NCBI RefSeq assembly: GCF_007994135.1 | Contig: NZ_VLKF01000001.1 | Location: 248,001-312,000, forward strand | Source of the DNA: Modestobacter roseus | Lineage (GTDB): Bacteria; Actinomycetota; Actinomycetes; Mycobacteriales; Geodermatophilaceae | Length of the DNA: 64,000 nt | Direction of reading: 5' to 3' | Shown here: positions 7,975 to 16,807 of the stretch, in pieces | Layout: every line of letters starts with the position of its first letter | How positions within the stretch are numbered: the stretch's first letter is position 1 | The notes under the pieces: model-generated | Told to the model about the DNA's origin: nothing | What the model saw: the letters and a program-made list of their open reading frames with translations, nothing else | The model's database searches: none | Translations under genes and position numbers: made by a program

Positions 7975-8928
7975 GTGGCCGAGCTCCGTTCCCGTCGTTC
8001 CAACCTCGCCGTCCCGGGCAGCAACCCCCGGTTCCTGGAGAAGGCCAAGGGCCTGCCCGCCGACCAGGTCTTCCTCGACCTGGAGGACGCCTGCGCGCCG
8101 CTGGCCAAGCCGGGCGCCCGCAAGAACATCGTCGCCGCGCTCAACGAGGGCGGCTGGGGCGAGAAGATCCGGGTGGTGCGGGTCAACGACTGGACGACGG
8201 AGTGGACCTACCGCGACGTCATCGAGGTGGTCGAGGGCGCCGGGGCGGAGCTGGACTGCCTGATGCTGCCCAAGGTGGTCGACGCCGCCCAGGTCCGGGC
8301 GCTGGACCTGCTCCTCACCCAGGTGGAGAAGGCCAACGGCCTGTCGGTGGGTCGGATCGGCATCGAGGCGCAGATCGAGAACGCGCAGGGCCTGATCAAC
8401 GTCAACGAGATCGCCGGCGCCAGCGACCGGATCGAGACGATCGTCTTCGGCCCGGCCGACTTCATGGCCAGCATCAACATGAAGTCGCTGGTGGTCGGCG
8501 CGCTCCACCCCGACTACCCGGGTGACCCGTTCCACCACATCCTGATGACCATCCTGATGGCCGCCCGGGCCCGCGGCGTGCAGGCCATCGACGGCCCGTT
8601 CCTGCAGGTGCGCGACGTCGACGGGTTCCGTGAGGTGGCCAAGCGCTCGGCGGTGCTCGGCTTCGACGGCAAGTGGGTGCTGCACCCCGGCCAGATCGAG
8701 GCGGCCAACGAGGTCTACGCGCCCTCGCAGGAGGACTACGACCACGCCGAGCTGATCCTCGACGCCTACGAGTGGTCGACGTCGGAGGCCGGCGGCGCGA
8801 AGGGGTCGGCGATGCTCGGGGACGAGATGATCGACGAGGCCAGCCGGAAGATGGCGCTGGTCGTCGCCGGCAAGGGTCGCGCCGCGGGGCTCACCCGGAC
8901 GTCGTCCTTCACCCCGCCCGAGGGCTGA
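7975..8928 (+). CDS. HpcH/HpaI aldolase / citrate lyase beta-like protein
   Basis: A 317-residue CitE-like C-C lyase, a cytoplasmic TIM-barrel enzyme. It shows the N-terminal RRSNLAVPGSNPRFLEKA motif (CoA/phosphate region), the acidic VFLDLEDACAP motif near residue 40, the EAQIENAQGLINV motif with the metal-binding Glu near residue 130, and VFGPADFMAS near residue 160. This subgroup includes L-malyl-CoA/beta-methylmalyl-CoA lyases, which split acyl-CoA substrates to glyoxylate and an acyl-CoA. The exact substrate cannot be set. The GTG follows an AGGAAGAAGG ribosome site, and a TAGGGT at 7932-7937 may be its -10. Confidence 0.88.
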   Translation: MAELRSRRSNLAVPGSNPRFLEKAKGLPADQVFLDLEDACAPLAKPGARKNIVAALNEGGWGEKIRVVRVNDWTTEWTYRDVIEVVEGAGAELDCLMLPKVVDAAQVRALDLLLTQVEKANGLSVGRIGIEAQIENAQGLINVNEIAGASDRIETIVFGPADFMASINMKSLVVGALHPDYPGDPFHHILMTILMAARARGVQAIDGPFLQVRDVDGFREVAKRSAVLGFDGKWVLHPGQIEAANEVYAPSQEDYDHAELILDAYEWSTSEAGGAKGSAMLGDEMIDEASRKMALVVAGKGRAAGLTRTSSFTPPEG

Positions 8929-8938
8929 ACCCGGCCGG

Positions 8939-9622
8939 TCAGCCGCCGACCGCGGCGGCGGGCAGCGCGGCCATCCGGGTGGCGATCGAGCGGCCGGCCG
9001 CGGCGGTGATCGCCGGGTCCTCGCCGATCAGCACCGACAGGAGCTGGCCGGTGGCCTGCGCGATCACCACCTGGGTCGTGCCGTCGGCGAGCCGGTACTG
9101 GAAGACGACGCTGGTGGGGGCCAGGCCCTCGGCGCTCGGGCCCGGCTCGAAGGTGTACTGGTCCTCCGGGCAGCGGCTGAAGGCCTGGACCAGCTCCTGC
9201 ACGGCGGCCTCGGCGGCGGCCGGCGACGCGTAGGCGATCGCCTCCGACGACAGCTGGGGCGTGCCGGCGTCGTCCAGCCCGACCACCGGCTGCTTCGACG
9301 TCCGCTGCGCCTCGGAGGCGAAGGTCTGGCCGCAGATGCCGGTCAGGCTGGGGTTGCCCGCGAGGTCGGCGTCGGCGGGGAGCGGGTTGGCCTGCACCGA
9401 CCACCCGGCCGGCAGGTCGGCGGCCCGCAGGGCGATGGCGACCGCGGCCTGGGCGGGGTCCTGCGCGGCGGCCGGGTCGGCGGTCGCGGCGGCGGCGGCC
9501 GCGTCACCGGCCGCGGTCGGCTCCGCCGTGCCCGGGCTGACGGCGGCCGGCTCCTCCGTCGACGAGCAGCCGGCCAGGGAGAGCACGACCAGTGCGGTGA
9601 TCAGGACACGGCGGAGCATCAC
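8939..9622 (-). CDS. Putative lipoprotein
   Basis: A 227-residue secreted lipoprotein. The signal peptide ends in the lipobox LAGC (Cys at about residue 19), followed by an Ala/Glu/Pro/Thr-rich linker to about residue 60. The mature domain (about 65-225) contains two cysteines, in GICGQTF and FSRCPEDQ, that could form a disulfide. It is loosely like the extracellular sensor-type domains of mycobacterial PknH-like proteins, but I do not assign it. The GTG at 9622 is favoured over the ATG three bases on because TACCGT lies exactly 7 bases upstream. It converges on the CitE-like gene with a 10-bp gap. Confidence 0.8.
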   Translation of the reverse strand: MMLRRVLITALVVLSLAGCSSTEEPAAVSPGTAEPTAAGDAAAAAATADPAAAQDPAQAAVAIALRAADLPAGWSVQANPLPADADLAGNPSLTGICGQTFASEAQRTSKQPVVGLDDAGTPQLSSEAIAYASPAAAEAAVQELVQAFSRCPEDQYTFEPGPSAEGLAPTSVVFQYRLADGTTQVVIAQATGQLLSVLIGEDPAITAAAGRSIATRMAALPAAAVGG

Positions 9623-9629
9623 CGCTGCG

Positions 9630-9635
9630 ACGGTA
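9630..9635 (-). promoter_or_regulatory. -10 element for leaderless lipoprotein transcript
   Basis: On the minus strand this is TACCGT, 7 bases before the lipoprotein GTG at 9622. It supports that start and a leaderless transcript. Confidence 0.5.
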
Positions 9636-9744
9636 ACCGCCGGCCCTGTGCCACCCGGCCGCTCGGCCTCGTAGCGGCGAGCGTGGCTTCCGCCACGTGG
9701 CCGTCCGGTGTGCCCGGCGCGGGCGATCGGGTACGCCGGAGGGC

Positions 9745-10683
9745 ATGAGAGCAGTCGGAGTGACGGAGTTCGGTGGGCCCGAAGCCCTGCAGCTGGTCGA
9801 CGTCCCGCAGGAACCCCTGGGCCCCGGGCAGGTGCGCGTGCGGGTGGCCGCGGTGGCGGTCAACCCGACCGACACCGGCCTGCGCAGCGGTCTGTACGCC
9901 GAGCGCGACCAGGTCGAGGAGTTCCCGTACGTCCCCGGCATGGACGTCGCCGGGGTGCTCGCCGAGATCGGCGAGGGCGTGGAGACCGACCTGCAGGTGG
10001 GGGACCGGGTGATGGGGATCGTGGTGCCCACGGGTGCGCACGGCGCCTACCGGGAGGACATCGTGCTCCCCGCCCGCTCGATCGCCCGGGTGCCGGCGGG
10101 CGCCGGCGACGCGGCCGCCGCGACGCTGCCGATGAACGGGCTCACCGCCCGCCAGGCGCTGGACGCGATGGCGCTGCAGCCGGGCCAGGTGCTCGCGGTG
10201 ACCGGCGCGGCCGGGGCGTTCGGCGGGTACGTGGTCCAGCTGGCCAAGGCCGAGGGGCTGACCGTCGTCGCCGATGCCGCGGAGGCCGACGAGCAGCTGG
10301 TGCGCGAGCTGGGCGCCGACGTCGTCGTCCGGCGCGGGGACGGCGTCGCCGACCGGATCCGCGAGCAGTACCCCGACGGCGTCGACGGGCTGGCCGACGG
10401 CGCGGTGCAGAACGAGGCCGTGCTGCCCGCGGTGAAGGACGGCGGCCAGGTGACCACCGTGCGCGGCTACGCCGGGGACGGGCAGCGCGACCTGCACGTG
10501 CACCCGGTGTTCGTGGGCCAGTACGCGGAGGAGCAGGAGAAGCTCGACGGGCTGCGCGCGGCGGTGGAGAAGGGGGTGCTGACCCTGCGGCTGGCGGAGA
10601 CCTTCCCGGCCTCCGGGGCCGCCGAGGCGCACCGCCGGCTCGAGGCCGGCGGGGTGCGTGGACGGCTGGTGCTCACCTTCTGA
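9745..10683 (+). CDS. NADPH:quinone reductase-like MDR oxidoreductase
   Basis: A 312-residue medium-chain dehydrogenase/reductase of the zinc-free quinone oxidoreductase group. The N-terminal GroES-like domain contains the FPYVPGMDVAGVLAEIG motif near residue 55. The nucleotide-binding domain has an AVTGAAGAFGGYVVQLAK Rossmann motif near residue 150. It probably reduces quinones or enones with NADPH, and the substrate is unknown. The ATG is preferred over an in-frame start 48 bases upstream because GGAGGG sits directly before it and homologues begin with MRA. It is a single gene followed by a strong hairpin. Confidence 0.88.
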   Translation: MRAVGVTEFGGPEALQLVDVPQEPLGPGQVRVRVAAVAVNPTDTGLRSGLYAERDQVEEFPYVPGMDVAGVLAEIGEGVETDLQVGDRVMGIVVPTGAHGAYREDIVLPARSIARVPAGAGDAAAATLPMNGLTARQALDAMALQPGQVLAVTGAAGAFGGYVVQLAKAEGLTVVADAAEADEQLVRELGADVVVRRGDGVADRIREQYPDGVDGLADGAVQNEAVLPAVKDGGQVTTVRGYAGDGQRDLHVHPVFVGQYAEEQEKLDGLRAAVEKGVLTLRLAETFPASGAAEAHRRLEAGGVRGRLVLTF

Positions 10684-10690
10684 CCGGGCT

Positions 10691-10731
10691 GCCGGTCCCC
10701 GCTCGTGCGCGGCGCGCGAGCGGGGACCGGC
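10691..10731 (+). terminator. Hairpin terminator after quinone reductase gene
   Basis: A perfect 15-bp stem (10691-10705 with 10717-10731) and an 11-nt GC loop begin 7 bases after the stop. There is no T tract. Confidence 0.75.
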
Positions 10732-10787
10732 GCGACACCGCAAGATGTCCGGGTCAGCACATCGCTGACCGACCGGAAGGACTTGTC

Positions 10788-11723
10788 GTGGCGGGTGGAC
10801 TGGTAGCGCTGCTGGACGACGTGGCGGTGCTGGCGCGTGCCGCAGCGGCCTCGATCGACGACATCGGGATGGCGGCGGGGCGGGCCAGCGCGAAGGCCGC
10901 GGGCGTGGTGGTCGACGACGCCGCCGTCACCCCGCAGTACGTGCGCGGGCTGGCGGCCGAGCGCGAGATCCCGATCGTGCGGCGCATCGCGCTGGGGTCG
11001 CTGCGCAACAAGCTGCTGATCCTGCTGCCGGTGGTGCTGCTGCTCAGCCAGTTCCTGCCGTGGCTGCTCACCCCGATCCTCATGATCGGTGGCTGCTACC
11101 TCGCCTACGAGGGCGCGGAGAAGGTGTGGGCCAAGGTCGCCGGGCACTCCGACGACCACACCACCGACGAGGGTGCGCTGCCCGACGAGGACACCATCGT
11201 CTCCGGTGCCGTGCGCACCGACTTCATCCTGTCGGCGGAGATCATGGTCATCTCGCTGAACGAGGTCGTCGACCAGGGGTTCTGGGCGCGGGCGATCATC
11301 CTGGCGGTCGTCGCGGTCCTGATCACCATCGCCGTCTACGGCTTCGTCGGGCTGCTGGTCAAGATGGACGACGTCGGCCTGAAGCTCGCCGAGCGACCGC
11401 GCGCGGGCGTGGCCCGGTTCGGGCGCGGGCTGGTGACGGCCATGCCCAAGGTGCTCACCGCGCTCACGATCGTCGGGACGGCCGCGATGCTGTGGGTGGG
11501 CGGGCACATCCTGCTCGTCGGCAGCGAGGAGCTGGGGCTGCACGCCGTCTACGACGTGGTGCACCACCTGGAGGAGGCGGCGGCCGACGCCACCGGTGCC
11601 CTCGGTGGCGTGGTGGGCTGGTCGGTCAACACCCTGGCCAGCGCGCTGATCGGGCTCGCCGTGGGCGCGCTGATCGTGCTGGTCATGAACCTCACCGTGC
11701 ACCGGGGCAAGTCCGCCCACTGA
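10788..11723 (+). CDS. DUF808 (YedI-like) membrane protein
   Basis: A 311-residue inner-membrane protein of the DUF808/YedI family. The soluble N-terminus carries GLVALLDDVAVLARAAAAS and then a DDIGMAAGRASAKAAGVVVDD region typical of the family. About four or five helices follow (near residues 75-100, 165-190, 220-240 and 275-305), with the family motif TDFILSAEIMVISL near residue 142. The function is unknown. The GTG start is preceded by GGAAGGA. It converges on the AlkD-like gene with only three bases between the stops. Confidence 0.88.
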   Translation: MAGGLVALLDDVAVLARAAAASIDDIGMAAGRASAKAAGVVVDDAAVTPQYVRGLAAEREIPIVRRIALGSLRNKLLILLPVVLLLSQFLPWLLTPILMIGGCYLAYEGAEKVWAKVAGHSDDHTTDEGALPDEDTIVSGAVRTDFILSAEIMVISLNEVVDQGFWARAIILAVVAVLITIAVYGFVGLLVKMDDVGLKLAERPRAGVARFGRGLVTAMPKVLTALTIVGTAAMLWVGGHILLVGSEELGLHAVYDVVHHLEEAAADATGALGGVVGWSVNTLASALIGLAVGALIVLVMNLTVHRGKSAH

Positions 11724-11726
11724 CCG

Positions 11727-12407
11727 TCAGGTCAGGTGCTTGGCCGCCTCCCGGCGGGAGAGCGGGCTGAGCTCGTGCTCGGCCAGGAACCGCCGGACCG
11801 AGGCCGGGTCGGTCTTCGCGTGCTCGCGCAGCGCCCAGCCGATCGCCTTGCGGACGAAGAACTCCGGGTCGGCGGCGTTGGCCTCGACCACCTCGGCCAG
11901 CAGTGCGGTGTCGGTGCGTTCCTTGGCGCCCAGCTGGGCGATGACGGCACTGCGACGCAGCCAGCGGTCGGGGTCGTGCGCCCAGCCCTGCAGCACCGGC
12001 CGCAGCGTGTGGGGGTGCGCGAGCAGCAGGTCGCGGATCCGGGGCTGCACGCCGTCGACCAGGTCCCACCAGGCGCCGGTGGTGATCATCTCCCGGTACA
12101 GCGGCAGCAACTCGAGGGCGCCCCGCGCCGCGGGGAGGCCGGTGAGCGCGATGGCGGCGTGCCGCTCCTCCCGGTGCTCGGCGCCGCGCCAGAGCAGCTG
12201 CCCCGCCGCCCCGACCTCGATGGCGGAGCCGGGCGGGTGCGCCTCGGCGGCGGCCCGGACGATCCGGCGGACGTCGGGCAGCCGCACGCCGAGGCAGGGC
12301 TCGGTGGTCTTCAGGTAGGCCTGCGTGCTGCGGGCCCGTTCCGGGTCGCCCGCTTCGGTCAGCCCGCGCCGGACGGCGTCGACGAGCGCGCTCACCTCGG
12401 CGGGCAT
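11727..12407 (-). CDS. AlkD-like DNA alkylation repair protein
   Basis: A 226-residue all-helical HEAT-repeat protein of the DNA alkylation repair (AlkD/AlkC) family, DNA glycosylases that remove alkylated purines without base flipping. Recognisable motifs are RIVRAA after the LGVRLPDVR segment, the WWDLVDGVQPRI motif near residue 115 with the catalytic-region Trp and Asp, and WLRRSAVIAQL near residue 150. A FFVRKAIGWALREHAKTDP segment near residue 185 is the strongest family match. It lies 7 bases after the stop of the membrane protein gene upstream and is probably co-transcribed with it. Confidence 0.88.
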   Translation of the reverse strand: MPAEVSALVDAVRRGLTEAGDPERARSTQAYLKTTEPCLGVRLPDVRRIVRAAAEAHPPGSAIEVGAAGQLLWRGAEHREERHAAIALTGLPAARGALELLPLYREMITTGAWWDLVDGVQPRIRDLLLAHPHTLRPVLQGWAHDPDRWLRRSAVIAQLGAKERTDTALLAEVVEANAADPEFFVRKAIGWALREHAKTDPASVRRFLAEHELSPLSRREAAKHLT

Positions 12408-12414
12408 CCGGGAC

Positions 12415-12816
12415 CTACCGGCGCCGGGCGGCCATCGGCAGCCAGACCGCGAGGCCGAGCAGCAGCATCGCCAGCGGCACGTGCAGCGGCAGGCCGGCGT
12501 CGCCGGCCCGGCCGAGGAAGTACTCGGCCACCAGCAGCACCAGCAGCAGCGCCGTCCCGATGAGCAGGTCCCGGCGGCGCCGCAGCCAGCGCACGGCGGC
12601 GATGGTGGCGATCGCGGCGAGGGTCAGGGTGATCTCGGCGCCGCGCTGGTGCAGCGTGTACCAGGTGCTGCCGTCGGCGTCCGGGCGGAGGAACAGCCCG
12701 GCCCACAGGCCCTGCAGCAGCACGCCGAGCGAGGTCAGCCCGACCAGGGCGCTCCAGATCGGGTGCGGTCGCCGGGTGGCGTCCCGGGTGGTGGCGGGGG
12801 AGTCGGTGGCGGCCAT
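12415..12816 (-). CDS. Four-helix membrane protein of unknown function
   Basis: A 133-residue protein with four hydrophobic segments (about residues 22-42, 62-80, 85-100 and 110-128) and Arg-rich cytoplasmic ends. No family is recognised. A CAGGAT 6 bases before the ATG could be a leaderless -10 element. It precedes the alkD-like gene with a 7-base gap, so the two share a transcript, though a functional link is not evident. Confidence 0.7.
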   Translation of the reverse strand: MAATDSPATTRDATRRPHPIWSALVGLTSLGVLLQGLWAGLFLRPDADGSTWYTLHQRGAEITLTLAAIATIAAVRWLRRRRDLLIGTALLLVLLVAEYFLGRAGDAGLPLHVPLAMLLLGLAVWLPMAARRR

Positions 12817-12966
12817 GCCTGGATCCTGCCGCAGCGCGCCGGCGGGACCAGGGGCGATGGACCTCCCCCCGACGAGGGACCAGTGGGCATGCCACCCGGT
12901 TGTGCGCGCTTCATCCGGGCACTGGCCGGTCCTGGCCGCTGGGGTCACTCGACATCGGAAGGCACC

Positions 12967-13350
12967 ATGCGCACTCCCTCGCTCCGCACCGCTCTCGTGT
13001 TCGCCGCCGCCACCGTCGCGCTGGCCGGGTGCGGCTCCACCGCCGCACCGGCCGGCGGGCAGCTGGACCGCAACCAGGGCGCGGCCGAACTCGCGGTGGC
13101 CCAGCGGGCTGCGCTCGCCCCGCTCGCCGTCCGGGTCGAGCTGCTGGGCCGGGCCGCGCAGCGGGCCGTGCTCGCCGGGGACGGGTCGACCGCCCGGGAG
13201 GTGCAGGGCCAGCTCGCCGCCTACCGCGAGCTGGCCGCGGCGGTCGACGGTGCAGTGGACCCGACGGAGGTGCACGTGCTGGTCGACCGGGCCGGCCTGC
13301 CGCTGACCGTGGACGGCGGGCCGACCGTCGATGGCGTACCGGCCGGCTGA
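12967..13350 (+). CDS. Small putative lipoprotein
   Basis: A 127-residue exported protein with a signal peptide ending in LAGC (Cys at about residue 21). The mature part is an Ala/Leu/Arg-rich helical segment (about residues 40-100) containing VAQRAALAPLAVRVELLGRAAQ, then a short tail rich in Gly, Val and Asp. No known domain is recognised. The ATG follows a GGAAGG ribosome site. It sits 158 bp upstream of the tad operon, but the gap holds a separate promoter, so it is probably an independent unit. Confidence 0.72.
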   Translation: MRTPSLRTALVFAAATVALAGCGSTAAPAGGQLDRNQGAAELAVAQRAALAPLAVRVELLGRAAQRAVLAGDGSTAREVQGQLAAYRELAAAVDGAVDPTEVHVLVDRAGLPLTVDGGPTVDGVPAG

Positions 13351-13490
13351 CGTCTGGATGCGGTCGCTGTAACCAGTGGCCGCCCGCGAGGCCGGAGCGG
13401 TGCCATCGCGGTCGCCTGAACGGGTGATCGTCCGGGTGAACTGGTCACGCGTTGTCCACAGCGGCGTCCCGCCGGAACGCGATCTCCCCT

Positions 13491-13496
13491 TACAGT
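13491..13496 (+). promoter_or_regulatory. Candidate -10 element of the tad operon
   Basis: TACAGT lies 12 bases before the ATG of tadA and would give a very short leader. The surrounding 158-bp gap shows no other strong signal. A GTTGTCCACA stretch is at 13451-13460. Confidence 0.4.
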
Positions 13497-13508
13497 CGCT
13501 GCACTCTG

Positions 13509-14774
13509 ATGGCATCTGGGCTGTTCGACGGGGGGATCGTGCCGGTTCTGGGTTCGGCGGTCGACGTCGTCGACGGCGAGGTGCGTGAGCTGATCCGCCG
13601 GCGCGGCCTCGATCCGTTCGCCGACCCGGCACCGGTCCGGGTGCTGGTGCGCGACGTCGTCACCGACTACTCCGAGCGGTCGCTGTCCTCGGCGCTGCCG
13701 CCGATCGGTGACCCGGAGTCCGTCGTCCGCGACGTGCTCGACCGGGTCGCCGGCTACGGGCCGCTGCAGCGGTTCCTCGACGACCCGGAGGTCGAGGAGA
13801 TCTGGGTCAACGAGCCGGGCCGGGTGTTCGTCGCCCGCCGGGGCCGCTCGGAGCTGACCACCACGGTGCTGCGCGCCGGGGAGCTGGCCGACCTGGTCGA
13901 GCGGATGCTGCGCACCTCGGGCCGGCGGATCGACATGTCGACGCCGTTCGTCGACGCGATGCTGCCCGACGGGTCGCGGCTGCACGTGGTGATCCCCGAC
14001 GTCACCCGCCGGCACATGGCGGTGAACATCCGCAAGTTCGTGCTGCAGGCGCACAGTCTCGACGAGCTGGTCGCGCTCGGCACGATCACCCCCCAGGCCG
14101 CCCGCTTCCTGGAGGCCTCGGTTGCGGCCGGGCTGAACATCCTCGTCGCCGGCGGCACCCAGGCCGGGAAGACGACGCTGCTGAACTGCCTGTGCGCGGC
14201 GATCCCGGCGCGGGAGCGGGTGGTGACCTGCGAGGAGGTCTTCGAGCTGCGCATCCCGCTGCCCGACGTGGTGGCGATGCAGACCCGGCAGGCCAACCTC
14301 GAGGGCGCCGGGGAGATCCCGCTGCGCCGGCTGGTGAAGGAGGCGCTGCGGATGCGGCCCTCCCGGCTGGTGGTCGGCGAGGTGCGACAGGAGGAGTGCC
14401 TGGACCTGCTCATCGCGCTCAACTCCGGGCTGCCGGGCATGTGCACGCTGCACGCCAACAGCGCCCGCGAGGCCGTGGTCAAGATGTGCACGCTGCCGCT
14501 GCTGGCCGGGGAGAACATCGGCCACGCGTTCGTCGTCCCGACCGTCGCCTCCAGCGTCGACCTGGTGGTGCACGTCGGCACCGACCCGTCCGGCCAGCGC
14601 CGGGTGCGGGAGATCGTCGCGCTGCCCGGCCGGGCCGAGGGCAGCGTGGTGGAGACCGCTGACGTCTTCACCTCCCGCGAGGGCCGGCTGGTGCGCGCCG
14701 ACGGCTACCCGCCGCACGCCGAGCGCTTCGCCGCCGCGGGCTTCGACCTGGCCGCCCTGCTGGGGGAGGCGTGA
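13509..14774 (+). CDS. tadA: TadA/CpaF-type pilus assembly ATPase
   Basis: A 421-residue secretion ATPase that powers assembly of Tad/Flp pili. The N-terminal domain has the DDPEVEEIWVNEPGRVFV motif near residue 95. The RecA-like domain has Walker A GGTQAGKTT (near residue 215), an Asp/Glu-box around CEEVFELRIP, Walker B-like SRLVVGEVRQEE (near 284), and the His box CTLHANSAREA (near 315). Note GGTQAGKTT in place of the common GGTGSGKTT. ATG 13509 is chosen for the TACAGT element; an in-frame GTG at 13539 after GGGGG is the alternative. It overlaps tadB by four bases. Confidence 0.9.
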   Translation: MASGLFDGGIVPVLGSAVDVVDGEVRELIRRRGLDPFADPAPVRVLVRDVVTDYSERSLSSALPPIGDPESVVRDVLDRVAGYGPLQRFLDDPEVEEIWVNEPGRVFVARRGRSELTTTVLRAGELADLVERMLRTSGRRIDMSTPFVDAMLPDGSRLHVVIPDVTRRHMAVNIRKFVLQAHSLDELVALGTITPQAARFLEASVAAGLNILVAGGTQAGKTTLLNCLCAAIPARERVVTCEEVFELRIPLPDVVAMQTRQANLEGAGEIPLRRLVKEALRMRPSRLVVGEVRQEECLDLLIALNSGLPGMCTLHANSAREAVVKMCTLPLLAGENIGHAFVVPTVASSVDLVVHVGTDPSGQRRVREIVALPGRAEGSVVETADVFTSREGRLVRADGYPPHAERFAAAGFDLAALLGEA

Positions 14775-15634
14775 CCGTCCCCGGTGGGCTGATCGGGCTG
14801 GCGCTCGGCGTCGGCCTGCTGCTGATCTGGCGCTCCGGGCCGCGCGCACCGCAGCGCCGTCCGGGTCGGGGTGGCTCAGGACGGCGGCGGCAGCTGCTGG
14901 CCGCCGCCGGGCTGACCGGCATCAACGGTGCCCAGTTGGTGGGGCTGCAGGTGGGGCTCGGGCTGGTCACTGCGCTGCTGGTGCTGCTGACCACGGCGAC
15001 GGTGAGCATCAGCGCGGTCTTCGGCGTCTTCGGCGCCGCGGTGCCGCACCTGCTGGTGCGCCGGCTGGCCGCCAAACGCCGCGCCGACCTGCGCGAGGTG
15101 TGGCCCGAGGTGGTCGACAACCTGGCGTCCGCGGTGCGGGCCGGCCTGTCGCTGCCCGAGGCGCTGGGGGCGCTGGCCGTCCGGGGACCGGAGGTGTTGC
15201 GTCCGCACTTCGCCCGGTTCGCCGCCGACCACCGTTCCAGCGGGCGGTTCGCCGATGCGCTCGACCGGCTCAAGGCCGACCTCGCCGACCCGGTCGGCGA
15301 CCGGATCGTGGAGACCCTGCGGGTGGCGCGCGAGGTCGGCGGCAGCGACCTGGGGCGGGTGCTGCGCACGCTGGCGGCGTTCCTCCGCGAGGACGCCCGC
15401 GCCCGCGCGGAGCTGGAGACCCGGCAGGGCTGGGTGGTGCAGGCGGCCCGGCTCGCGGTGGCCGCCCCCTGGGCGGTGCTGCTCCTGCTCGCCACCCAGC
15501 AGCAGACGCTCACCGCCTACGACACCCCGACCGGGATGGTGCTGCTGCTGGTCGGTGGCGCGGTGTGCGTCGTGGCCTACCGGCTGATGAAGCGGATCGG
15601 GCGGTTGCCCGAGGACGTCCGGGTGCTGCAATGA
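14771..15634 (+). CDS. tadB: TadB-type pilus assembly membrane protein
   Basis: A 287-residue type II secretion F-domain protein forming half of the inner-membrane platform of the Tad pilus. An N-terminal helix and a second hydrophobic segment near residues 60-90 precede the cytoplasmic T2SF domain (about 120-235), with the motif VVDNLASAVRAGLSLPEAL. Two C-terminal helices follow (about 230-280). The GTG start overlaps tadA by four bases and the stop overlaps tadC by four bases, giving tight translational coupling. Confidence 0.88.
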   Translation: MTVPGGLIGLALGVGLLLIWRSGPRAPQRRPGRGGSGRRRQLLAAAGLTGINGAQLVGLQVGLGLVTALLVLLTTATVSISAVFGVFGAAVPHLLVRRLAAKRRADLREVWPEVVDNLASAVRAGLSLPEALGALAVRGPEVLRPHFARFAADHRSSGRFADALDRLKADLADPVGDRIVETLRVAREVGGSDLGRVLRTLAAFLREDARARAELETRQGWVVQAARLAVAAPWAVLLLLATQQQTLTAYDTPTGMVLLLVGGAVCVVAYRLMKRIGRLPEDVRVLQ

Positions 15635-16572
15635 CGGCCGGTGTGCTGGGGATGCTGCTCGGGCTGGCCGCCGGCTGCGGGGTGCTGCTCGCGGTGTCGT
15701 TCTCCCCGCCGTTCCGGCAGGTGCGGCTGGTCGACCGGCTCGCGCCCTACGTGCACGACACCCCGGCGCCGTCCCGGCTGCTGGGCACGGTCACGCAGCC
15801 GGGCATGCTCACCGCCGCCCGGCGGGTGTTCGCCCCGGTGCTGGTCGACGGTGCCCGGCACGTCGACCGGCTGCTCGGTGGCCGCGGTGCGGTCCGCCGG
15901 CGGCTGGACGCGCTCGGCACCGAGACCACGGTGGAGGACTTCCGGGTCGAGCAGGTCGTGTGGGGTGGGCTCGGCCTGCTCGGCGGCGCGCTGCTGACCC
16001 TGGTCGGCTCGGCGCTGGCCGGTTCGGTGAACGTGCTCTCCGCTGTGCTGCTGTGCGTGGCCGGTCTGGTCGGCGGGGTGCTGGGCCGCGACTGGTGGCT
16101 GACCCAGCAGGTGCAGCGTCGCGAGGAGCTATTGCTCGCCGAGTTTCCCGTGGTGGCCGAGCTGCTGGCGCTGGCGGTGACCGCGGGGGAGAGCCCGGTC
16201 GCGGCGATCGCCCGGGTCACCCGCCTGTCCGGTGGGGAGCTGGCCCGTGAGCTGGGTGCCGCGCTGGGCCGGGCCCGGGCCGGCACGCCGCTGGTCGAGG
16301 CGCTGCAGGAGCTCGCCGACCGCACGTCGCTGGAGACGCTGGCGCGGTTCGTCGACGGCGTCGTCGTCGCCATCGAGCGCGGCACCCCGCTCGCCGAGGT
16401 GCTGCGCGCGCAGGCCGCCGACGTCCGGGAGGCCGGCAAGCGCCGGCTGCTGGAGGCCGGCGGTCGCAAGGAGATCGCCATGATGGTGCCGGTCGTCTTC
16501 CTGGTGCTGCCGGTCACCGTCCTGTTCGCCCTGTACCCGGGCCTGATCAGCATCGTCTCGCTGGCGCAGTGA
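15631..16572 (+). CDS. tadC: TadC-type pilus assembly membrane protein
   Basis: A 313-residue second F-domain platform protein. It has an N-terminal helix, a helix pair near residues 105-150, the T2SF domain (about 165-280) with FPVVAELLALAVTAGESPVAA, and a C-terminal helix rich in Val, Leu and Phe. The segment GGRKEIAMMVPVVFLVLPVTV is typical of actinobacterial TadC. The ATG overlaps the tadB stop. It ends 28 bp before the pilin gene. Confidence 0.88.
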   Translation: MTAGVLGMLLGLAAGCGVLLAVSFSPPFRQVRLVDRLAPYVHDTPAPSRLLGTVTQPGMLTAARRVFAPVLVDGARHVDRLLGGRGAVRRRLDALGTETTVEDFRVEQVVWGGLGLLGGALLTLVGSALAGSVNVLSAVLLCVAGLVGGVLGRDWWLTQQVQRREELLLAEFPVVAELLALAVTAGESPVAAIARVTRLSGGELARELGAALGRARAGTPLVEALQELADRTSLETLARFVDGVVVAIERGTPLAEVLRAQAADVREAGKRRLLEAGGRKEIAMMVPVVFLVLPVTVLFALYPGLISIVSLAQ

Positions 16573-16600
16573 CGCCGGTGACCAAGAGGAAGGACGACGG

Positions 16601-16807
16601 ATGCGCGCCTACGCGTACCTGACCGCGACACTCACCGCCCTGGCGGCACGGCTGGACGACGGGGATCCCGAGCGGGGCGACGTGCCCGGCTGGGTGATGA
16701 TCACCGTGATGACCGCGGCGCTGGTGCTGGCGATCCTGATCCCGTTCCGGACGGCGATCGTCACCGCGGTGAGCAATGCGCTGTCCTCGGTCACGACCGT
16801 CCAGTAG
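16601..16807 (+). CDS. Flp-type pilin-like small protein
   Basis: A 68-residue protein placed where Flp pilin lies in actinobacterial tad loci. A charged leader with RLDDGDPERGDVPG leads into a single hydrophobic helix starting WVMITVMTAALVLAILIPF. The Gly before Trp is a candidate prepilin cleavage site, but the usual Glu at +5 and Tyr at +6 are missing, so processing by a TadV peptidase is uncertain. The ATG follows AGGAAGGA. The downstream tadE-like gene starts inside this gene. Confidence 0.78.
   Translation: MRAYAYLTATLTALAARLDDGDPERGDVPGWVMITVMTAALVLAILIPFRTAIVTAVSNALSSVTTVQ

Noticed and set aside
9708-11723. A 671-codon frame joining an upstream region to the DUF808 gene
   Set aside because: The first part is an out-of-frame shadow of the quinone oxidoreductase; a terminator and a ribosome site separate it from the real DUF808 start at 10788.
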